Shown piece after piece: positions 56,808 through 64,000 of a DNA stretch of 64,000 nt. Under the pieces are notes generated by a model. It searched no databases, was not told the origin of the DNA, and saw only the letters and a list, made by a program, of their open reading frames with translations. The translations under genes and the position numbers were made by a program. Source of the stretch: Apium graveolens (taxonomy: Eukaryota; Streptophyta; Magnoliopsida; Apiales; Apiaceae); NCBI RefSeq assembly GCF_009905375.1, contig NC_133647.1:46930506-46994505 (forward strand), in the 5' to 3' direction. How positions within the stretch are numbered: position 1 is the stretch's first letter; each line of letters opens with the position of its first letter.

Positions 56808-57104
56808 GGAGCAAGGGTTGCGGCCATATCTGTAGGATAATTTAGTTTACATATGCCTATGGGCAAGACTATTATTTTGAATAATTATTATTACGTTCCC
56901 TCTATTGTAAGGAATATTGTTTCTATCCCTATGTTGGATTTGGATGGTTTTTCATTTATTATTAAGAATAATGAATGTTCTATCCTTAGAGAAAATATTC
57001 TTTATGGACGTGGAATTTTAAATAATGGTCCGTATGTATGTGACGTAGAGCATAATTTACTTCAGATTGAACAAACTAATAAAAGATAACAAGATGATGA
57101 AAAT
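56808..57104 (+). pseudogene. Copia 2 protease, second part, two stops
   Basis: Continues the frame broken at 45370: GARVAAISVG, a TAA, then PMGKTIILNNYYYVPSIVRN and IVSIPMLDLDGFSFIIKNN, the C-terminal part of the protease and the linker toward integrase. A second TAA at 57087-57089 follows IEQTNKR. The continuity with 45050-45370 shows that Gypsy A' split one reading frame. Confidence 0.85.
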
Positions 57105-59744
57105 ATGACCTATTTATGGCACTGTAGGCTAGGTCATATTAGTGAAAATAGACTTCGGACATTGCATAAGGAAAGGTTACTAGACCCCTTTGATTTTGAA
57201 TCATATCCTACATGCGAGTCTTGTCTATTGGGTAAAATGACCAAATCTCCATTTAGTGGACATGGAGAGAGGGCTGCAGATTTGCTAGGATTGGTACACA
57301 CAGATGTATGTGGACCAATGTCTATGCAAGCCATGGGTGGATTTTCGTACTTCATTACTTTCATAGATGATAGATCTAGATTCGGATATGTGTATTTGAT
57401 GAAACACAAGTCTGAAGCCTTTGAAAAGTTCAAGGAGTATAAGTATGAAGCGGAGAAACAAACCAAACACAGTATTATAACTCTTCGATCAGATCGAGGT
57501 GGTGAATACTTGAATGGAGAGTTTCTAGATTATCTCAAAGAAAATGGTATAGTCTCCCAGTGGACTCCTCCATATACTCCACAGTTGAATGGGGTATCTG
57601 AAAGGAGAAATCGAACTCTGTTAGACATGGTTCGGTCCATGATGAGCTATGCGAATCTTCCAGTATTCCTCTGGGGTTACGCATTAGAAACCTCAGCATA
57701 TTTACTGAATAAGGTGCCTTCCAAATCTGTTCCTCAAACTCCATATGAGATATGGAAAGAAAGGAACCCGAGTCTTAAACACGTTAAGATTTGGGGATGT
57801 CCCGCTTATCTCAAGAAAGTTGACCCAGATAAGCTGGAATCTCGATCCGTAAAATGTAGTTTTGTGGGATATCCTAAAGAGACTTTAGGGTATTACTTTT
57901 ACACCGATCATCGGGTGTTTGTCTCCAGACATGCTACCTTCTTGGAAAAGGAGTTTATCCTTGAAGGAAACAGTGGGAGCAAAATTGAACTTGATGAAGT
58001 TCAAGAAGCACAAACTACTACGGTTCAAGTGGAAACACCTATTCAGACTGAACAACCTTCTGTGGAACAGCCCATTCGTAAGTCAGAGAGAGTGTCTCGC
58101 CAACCTGAGAGGTATTATGGCCTTGTCATTGAGAATGACAATGAGTTGTCAATCATTGATGAAGATGACCCGAAGACCTATAATGAGGCTATGAGTAGTG
58201 TTGACTCAGAGAAATGGCAAAGTGCCATGAAATTCGAAATAGAATCTATATATACCAACCAAGTATGGATTCCGGTTGAAGCGCCTGAAGGTGTTAAGCC
58301 TATTGGGTGCAAGTGGGTATATAAGAGAAAGATTGGAGCAGATGGCCAGGTGGAGACCTATAAGGCTAGGCTAGTGGCAAAAGGATTTAATCAAAGACAA
58401 GGTATTGACTTTGATGAAACCTATTCGCCTGTAGCCCTGTTAAAATCAATTCGGATTTTGCTTACGATTGCTGCTTACTACGACTATGAGATCTGGCAAA
58501 TGGACGTGAAAACGGCCTTTCTCAATGGGGAACTTGAGGAGGAAGTGTATATGACACAGCCAGAAGGTTTTTTTTCCAAGGGAAATGAACACCTAGTATG
58601 TAAGCTGCTGCGAACTATATATAGTTTAAGGCAAGCTTCTCGTAGATGGAACACCCGTTTTGATGAGACAATCAAAGATTTTGATTTAATCAAAAACATA
58701 GATGAACCATGTGTCTACAAGAAGGTTAGTGGGAGCGCAGTAACATTTCTTGCATTGTATGTGGATGACATACTTCTTATAGGAAATGATATACCGATGC
58801 TGCAATCAGTCAAAGTATGGCTAACAAAGAACTTCACCATGAAGGACGTGGGAGAAGCATCCTACATTCTCGGTATGAAGATCTATAGAGATAGATCTAG
58901 AAGAATGATAGGTCTTACCCAGGGTACATACATCCAGAAAGTGCATAAAAGGTTTAGCATGGAAAACTCCAAAAGAGGTCTCATACCGATGAGTCATGGA
59001 GTGTCCCTTTCTGAAAAAATGTCTCCTAAGACACCTGAGGAAAGAGAGCGTATGAGTAAGATTCCTTATGCTTCAGTAATAGGATCTATCATGTACGCGA
59101 TGTTGTGTACAAGGCCTGATGTTGCTTATTCAATAAGTGTAACGAGCAGATATTTGTCCAATCCAGGTGAAGACCACTGGAAAGCAGTGAAAAACATCTT
59201 TAAGTACTTGCGAAGGACTCAGGACATTTTTCTTGTTTTTGGCGGTGAATCTGATCTGAAAATAGAGGGTTATACTGACTCTAGTTTTCAATCAGAGAGT
59301 GATAGCAAATCCATGTCAGGGTACGTGTTTACTCTAAACGGTGGTGCGATAAGTTGGAAGAGTTCCAAACAGTCGACAACGGCTGACTCCACAGCGGAAG
59401 CAGAATATATAGCTGCAAGTGAGGCTGCAAAAGAAGCTGTTTGGATGAGGAAATTTGTTTCTGAGTTGGGAGTCGTTCCTAGCGTTGAAGAGCCTATTGT
59501 GTTATATTATGATAACAACACAGCAATAGCACAAGCCAAGGAACCTAGGTCTCATAAAAATTCCAAACATGTCCTGCGGCACTTTCATCTGATTAGGGAG
59601 ATTGTTGAAAGAGGAGATGTCAACATCGAGAGAGTTGACACACATAACAACGTAGCAGACCCACTCACAAAGCCACTTTTTCAGAGTCACTTTGATCGTC
59701 ATAAAGACAGGATGGGTATTAGATACCAAAGTGATTGGCTTTAG
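57105..59744 (+). CDS. pol: Copia 2 integrase, reverse transcriptase and RNase H (879 codons, open)
   Basis: Integrase zinc domain [12 protein letters not shown] and CESCLLGKM; core [52 protein letters not shown]; then [63 protein letters not shown] (catalytic box intact), [13 protein letters not shown]. RNase [56 protein letters not shown]. One unusual residue pair: IYSLRQAS for IYGLKQAS. The frame has no internal stop and ends 14 bp before the 3' LTR. It is in frame with the protease, separated by a TAA at 57087-57089, so the full polyprotein cannot be made from this copy. Confidence 0.93.
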   Translation: MTYLWHCRLGHISENRLRTLHKERLLDPFDFESYPTCESCLLGKMTKSPFSGHGERAADLLGLVHTDVCGPMSMQAMGGFSYFITFIDDRSRFGYVYLMKHKSEAFEKFKEYKYEAEKQTKHSIITLRSDRGGEYLNGEFLDYLKENGIVSQWTPPYTPQLNGVSERRNRTLLDMVRSMMSYANLPVFLWGYALETSAYLLNKVPSKSVPQTPYEIWKERNPSLKHVKIWGCPAYLKKVDPDKLESRSVKCSFVGYPKETLGYYFYTDHRVFVSRHATFLEKEFILEGNSGSKIELDEVQEAQTTTVQVETPIQTEQPSVEQPIRKSERVSRQPERYYGLVIENDNELSIIDEDDPKTYNEAMSSVDSEKWQSAMKFEIESIYTNQVWIPVEAPEGVKPIGCKWVYKRKIGADGQVETYKARLVAKGFNQRQGIDFDETYSPVALLKSIRILLTIAAYYDYEIWQMDVKTAFLNGELEEEVYMTQPEGFFSKGNEHLVCKLLRTIYSLRQASRRWNTRFDETIKDFDLIKNIDEPCVYKKVSGSAVTFLALYVDDILLIGNDIPMLQSVKVWLTKNFTMKDVGEASYILGMKIYRDRSRRMIGLTQGTYIQKVHKRFSMENSKRGLIPMSHGVSLSEKMSPKTPEERERMSKIPYASVIGSIMYAMLCTRPDVAYSISVTSRYLSNPGEDHWKAVKNIFKYLRRTQDIFLVFGGESDLKIEGYTDSSFQSESDSKSMSGYVFTLNGGAISWKSSKQSTTADSTAEAEYIAASEAAKEAVWMRKFVSELGVVPSVEEPIVLYYDNNTAIAQAKEPRSHKNSKHVLRHFHLIREIVERGDVNIERVDTHNNVADPLTKPLFQSHFDRHKDRMGIRYQSDWL

Positions 59745-59747
59745 TAC

Positions 59748-59757
59748 AAGTGGGAGA
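59748..59757 (+). other. Polypurine tract of Copia 2
   Basis: AAGTGGGAGA lies two bases before TGAAAGAGATATGTC, the 3' LTR start. Confidence 0.8.
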
Positions 59758-59758
59758 T

Positions 59759-60525
59759 TGAAAGAGATATGTCCTAAGTCCAATCATGTATGAGGATTTA
59801 GGAATAACTTTTTATGTAATCTGTTTTGATTTCATTGATATTAATAAAAGACTTGTTTTGTTTTTATTACGGGCTCTATCTATTTAAGTGTTTAAGTAAG
59901 ATATACCATAGTTTAGAGTAAAGCTTTTTATGGATTATGATGAGATCATAATAGTGAGACCTAAAAGATGATAACTCTAAACTTAATTAGTTCCCGGTCA
60001 TAGGATTACTAACTGGTAATTAATAATCCGCAAAGATCGGTACATACTATGCTTGCTTCATTTTGAAGGATGTCTGTTCTCATAGATATTTGTGTGGTGA
60101 CACTATAGCTAGTATGTAGGTGCTTATTATAGAATAAGTCATGACTCACACAGCTGAACAACTGATGAAGTTCACTCACGTGTCAGCAGTTGTGCACATA
60201 GTGATAGTTGTACAAGTATCCTTAGACTTGAGGTCATCATAGTCATCTTGTGTACACTGAACTATGCTTTGGTTTAGTTCTTAGTCTCCAGGGACAATTA
60301 TTAGGGCTCTACTGGGTATAGGAATTTGTACACGAAGATAGTGTATGATCAATAAAGGATCTACCCCTTCCAGTGAAGGAAGAGAATGTTCAAAGCTGAT
60401 CCACTTATGCTAGTTCAGGAATCTCTGGCCAGAGTGAATGAAATTAGAAAGGAGTTTCTAATTTACATAGAACTGAGCATAGTGAATGGGAAAGCAAATC
60501 ATTAAATTAGATAGGCTTGACACAA
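59759..60525 (+). repeat. Copia 2 3' LTR, truncated
   Basis: Matches 41528-42302 with about 2% differences, including a short gap after AATAAGT near 60138. The match stops after GACACAA at 60525; the remaining 800 bp of LTR are missing. Confidence 0.88.
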
Positions 60526-63500
60526 TATTATGACCGGCATTTTATGTAATATTATTTATGGATTGGGTATAATATTAAAGTCAAATAAAAATATATTTAA
60601 TGATTGTACGCTAGTGTGAGTGAAAATTTCTGCATTATAAAGTTGCTTTGTGTAGTATATGATTTTTCAAAGCAAGAGTTTATTTAATTCTTTATTTTTG
60701 ATTTATAAGGAATATTCTAAGCTTTGGAAAATTTTTCTTTTAAAAGGTATTTTGTTCACAAATTTTGAAAATAATTTTATAAAGTCTCTAAAAATGCAAG
60801 TTATTTAAGGTATAAATTTTATAATTTTTGAACTTGTATTTTATTTTATAAAAATAAATCTTTATAAATTTTATTTGTTATAATTAGCAAATTACATGGC
60901 TACCCTTACATGCAAATACTCTTCCAATTCAACTAAGGGGCAAGGAAGACATTTCCAACCCCACTCACTTTCATTCTACTAACCAAATTACCACTTTACC
61001 CTTGCATGCAAATCTACCTAACTATATTGGAAGGTTACTCTTGTAAAATCTCAAATCCACTCACTTTTGGCCAAATAAAAACCAAACTAACATGATTAAT
61101 ACTCCATATTCACCCCACCATTTCCACACTCCTCCTTTCCTCCCTCTCCTCTCGGCTCTCCCTTCTCCTCTCGGCTTTTTGGCCGAAGCCATACCCCCTC
61201 CCTTTTCTTCATTCTTCATTCAAGCTCCCACTTTGCAATCAAGTAAATGTTACTTCCTATATCTTGATCATACATAATTCAAAGAGTGATGAGTGAAAAG
61301 TTTATGTTTAAAGGTTGCATGTAAAGGTTTTAGTGAAACTCAAAATACAACCTTGATTCTTGTGAGTTTAGGGTTGTTTTTGAGAGGACTACAAGGAATG
61401 GAGAAGTGCCAAAGGCATGCATATGTAGAAAATGTGTTGTTTTGGTTTGAAAAACCCGAAGGCATGCATGCATGTGGATTTCTCTTAGAATGTTGTAAGA
61501 TTTTGATCATTTGGAAAGATTTTGTTAGTGAGCCTTAATTTCAGTAGGAATAATGTGTTAATATTGATTTATGCTTCTTGTTGCATGGTAATAATTCGTG
61601 GTTATCTTTTATAAAAATATATATCTTGTTGTTTCAAAAGCATGAAGATTTGTGATTTGTGAAGTGTAGTCTCTTTTGTTTTGCCATAACTGTACCTTAG
61701 GTAAGGATGATCTCACCAAGGTTATTTTGAGAATAAGGGAGTTAGTTCAGTAGAATACCATGTATAAGTCTTGGTTTAAGTATTGAGTTGTTGTTAGTCG
61801 AGTTTGTCAAGTCAAAACCTTGGAAAATGAGAGTTATAGTTTCTGCAGAAAAATCAGTATAGCAACCTGAGGTTTAGAGTGAGTTTTGACCATGTCATTG
61901 GTGTGCACTTTGAGGCCCAAGCTACCAGAAGTTAGTATTGGGAGTATATAAAAGTTTTTAGGAGTTGGTTGGAGGTTTGCATGTCATTTGGTTAAGTGCA
62001 CAAGTAGAATAACAAAATCTGTCCAGCAGGGGACAGTTTTGTTGCAACTTAGAAATAGGGAGATTTGACCATATCATGGGTAGGCCCTCATTAGGCCCAA
62101 TTGGGCCTTAGTTAGAGGGAGTGTCAGAGAAGTTTTTCCAACCATAGTTCATAGGATATGAGTTAGAACCATGTGTCACAAGTTAATTCAAGTCAGGGCA
62201 TTTTCTGCCCAGAAAAACAGGGGAACCTTGGACTTTTAGCTTAGGCCCAAGAAGGCCCAAGCCAGGCCCTTGAGCCACATCAAGTTTGTGAGATTCTCTT
62301 AGGTCAGGAGAGTCTTGTGTAAAAGTTTTGAAGGAAAAATTGTAGTTTAAGAGTGTCTAATGTACTCAAGAAACCATAGTTGTCATTCTGAAATTTGCAC
62401 CAGTGAGCGCTTTCACTTATCACATAGTTTTAGAACACTTAGAAGTGAGTATTAGGTCGACCACCATAGTTGTAAGATAGTATAAGGTCAGTAGAGCAAA
62501 AGGCACAAGTGAGGGTCAATAGGTTTTGGATAATTTAGGAAAGGCACATCGAGTTAGGAAGCCAAAATTTGAAGATCTTGTCTAGTTTAGCGACCAAGTG
62601 ACTTAAGTTGTGAGTCGAGATCATCCAAGCCTAGTGTTGCATTATGGTGTTATTTGGTATTAATATACGATATATGATTATGTGGCTACGTGTGTACATT
62701 TGAAATATAAAGGTGGATATAAATTAAGTGCATATAGGCCTAAGTGCCATCCGTGTTTAATTTCGGGTTGTAAATAGGTTGAGATGGTAAGAATATATTA
62801 CAATGAGGATTATTATTATTTATGTAGGATCTCGAGACGAGGGAAAACTTGCCATAAAAGTCGAGTGAAGCTCCAGTTACTCCTACCAGTCAGACCAGAC
62901 CAGCCTATCTCAAGGCAAGTGATTCAACTTGACCTTCATATTTACTATAAACAGTTCATATTTATCGATGCAATTATCCTGAGTCATTTTGATATGTTTA
63001 AATCAAGCGTATTTCTCGCTTATCTTTGAATTACTTAGAGATGCTATGAACGCTCAAGTACATATTGCAAGTAGTTCAAAAGTCTTTCATGATAGTTTAA
63101 TGCCATGACAAAATGAAGAGTTGATATATTACTTGATTGATCCTCTTGATTAACATGTTGATGTTTCCTATATATTGATATCTCATCCTGATACTTGAAT
63201 CCCTATAGAACCTTACCTTGAACCCTGCAAGTCAGAAACTTACCAACATGATCCCTCATTGATTGATATCCCTCTTTCTTATCCTAAAGCTTGTCAATTC
63301 TGATATATCCTGAGCTAAAAATCATTTCTTCATACCTTAACACCCTTAGTATTCATGAAGCTTACATTCTTGATGATCCAGCACTTGAACTTTGATGAGA
63401 AACCATTGCTTTAAGCCCAATTTGGCACTTCCTTTCATGATATCCAATAGCCTCACTAAATTCCCTGGTCCAAACTTTGATACATGAAAACCATTCAGAT

Positions 63501-64000
63501 ACCCTAATAGAGTTTAGTTTTGTGATTCATGGCTCTGAGAGTTAGCACCATTTCCCCGTGTTTCGTGTTGATCTATAATCCCTTGATAAAGATGTTTACT
63601 GTAAAAAGAGATTTTGTCATAATTCGGCATCAGCTTTTGAAATAAATAAAATGTGGGTTTTCAGTCCCAAAGGGGGATAAATGTTTTCTTGAATAGTTGA
63701 TCTGGACTGAGACGCGAGTCCTTTCCACACTTATATTAGGCTTAAAAGTTGCCTAGGGATTCCCGTTAATGTTTTAGAACCCAGCGAGTTTCGGGATTAC
63801 TTCACGGCTGATCACCGGCTGTAATCCGTAGCGTCATAAAATGATTTTGATTAAGACATGATTTTTAAAATTGTTTTGATACAAGCAAAATGATGCCATC
63901 TCACATAGTTTTATCTCTCGTTATCATTAGTTATGTCTTTCCATTGGCATTCTTAAAAATATATCTCGATTTATGTTTTGTGTTATGTTGTTAGCACTTG
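60526..64000 (+). repeat. B-like Gypsy LTR fragment, left end lost, open at the right edge
   Basis: The AT-rich part (about 60700-60900) resembles 28720-28870 of the Gypsy B LTR (shared TTTTGAAAATAATTTTATAAA-type text), and two CTCTCGGC motifs (61149, 61168) lie in a pyrimidine-rich leader as in B and A. It lacks a TGTAAC start, and no terminus or primer site is reached before 64000. No coding frame over about 100 codons and none recognisable. AT-rich and repeat-poor otherwise. Confidence 0.55.

Larger units (their letters stand above)
41528..60525 (+). mobile_element. Copia element 2, split by a nested reverse Gypsy element
   Basis: 5' LTR, Met-type primer site, long leader, shortened gag, protease, integrase, RT, RNase H, polypurine tract, truncated 3' LTR. 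It inserted into the RT of Gypsy C. Gypsy A' (45371-56802) later inserted between its gag and protease codons. The two LTRs differ at roughly 2% of the 770 shared bases by eye. The pol frame is nearly intact. The 3' LTR is cut at 60525, so the second target duplication is gone. Confidence 0.9.

Overview
This is a stretch of plant nuclear repeat DNA, almost certainly from a eudicot with a large, retrotransposon-rich genome. I recognise no host gene, tRNA or rRNA. Almost every base can be assigned to an LTR retrotransposon or a fragment of one. A family such as Apiaceae is a guess from general style only. I see two Copia elements with pol, two further Copia-type ends that may be Sirevirus-like, and several Ty3/Gypsy elements of the chromovirus type (Tekay/Del-like pol, a C-terminal chromodomain-like tail where visible, initiator-Met tRNA primer sites, LTRs of about 3.4 to 4.5 kb).

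Layout, left to right. (1) 1-2159: 3' end of a Copia-type element (an ORF of unknown function, polypurine tract, 561-bp LTR). It sits in a Gypsy LTR tail (2160-2971), which sits in Copia element 1 (2972-21558; gag to RNase H remnants, 3' LTR in two pieces). (2) 6537-21084: complete Gypsy element A, inserted in the 3' LTR of Copia 1. It has two near-identical 4.49-kb LTRs, a perfect 5-bp target duplication (GGAGT), a primer site and a polypurine tract, but a badly decayed and rearranged interior. (3) 21559-30717: Gypsy element B (5' LTR remnant, upstream ORF, gag-pro-pol with stops and frameshifts, 3' LTR), whose 5' LTR was hit by Copia 1. (4) 30718-31411: start of an A-like LTR (D). It is cut by (5) a reverse-oriented Copia-type LTR (31412-33358) with adjoining non-coding interior to 34979. 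(6) 34980-41527: Gypsy element C (3.4-kb LTR, primer site, upstream ORF, gag, protease, half of RT), interrupted by (7) Copia element 2 (41528-60525; 1.57-kb 5' LTR, long structured leader, shortened gag, 879-codon integrase/RT/RNase H frame, truncated 3' LTR). (8) 45371-56802: reverse-oriented Gypsy element A', relative of A, inserted in the gag-protease region of Copia 2. It has the best preserved Gypsy polyprotein here but truncated LTRs. (9) 60526-64000: a B-like LTR fragment joined by a deletion-type junction.

Element ages read from LTR pairs agree with the nesting: A is youngest (about 16 differences in 4.49 kb by eye), A' intermediate (about 1%), Copia 2 older (about 2%). A looks like a non-autonomous element moved recently by proteins from an A'-like relative. 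The least explained features are a possible conserved leader intron inside the giant Gypsy LTRs, two clusters of repeated stem-loops in the Copia 2 leader, a small ORF inside the A-family LTR, and upstream ORFs before gag in B and C. All counts and alignments were made by eye.
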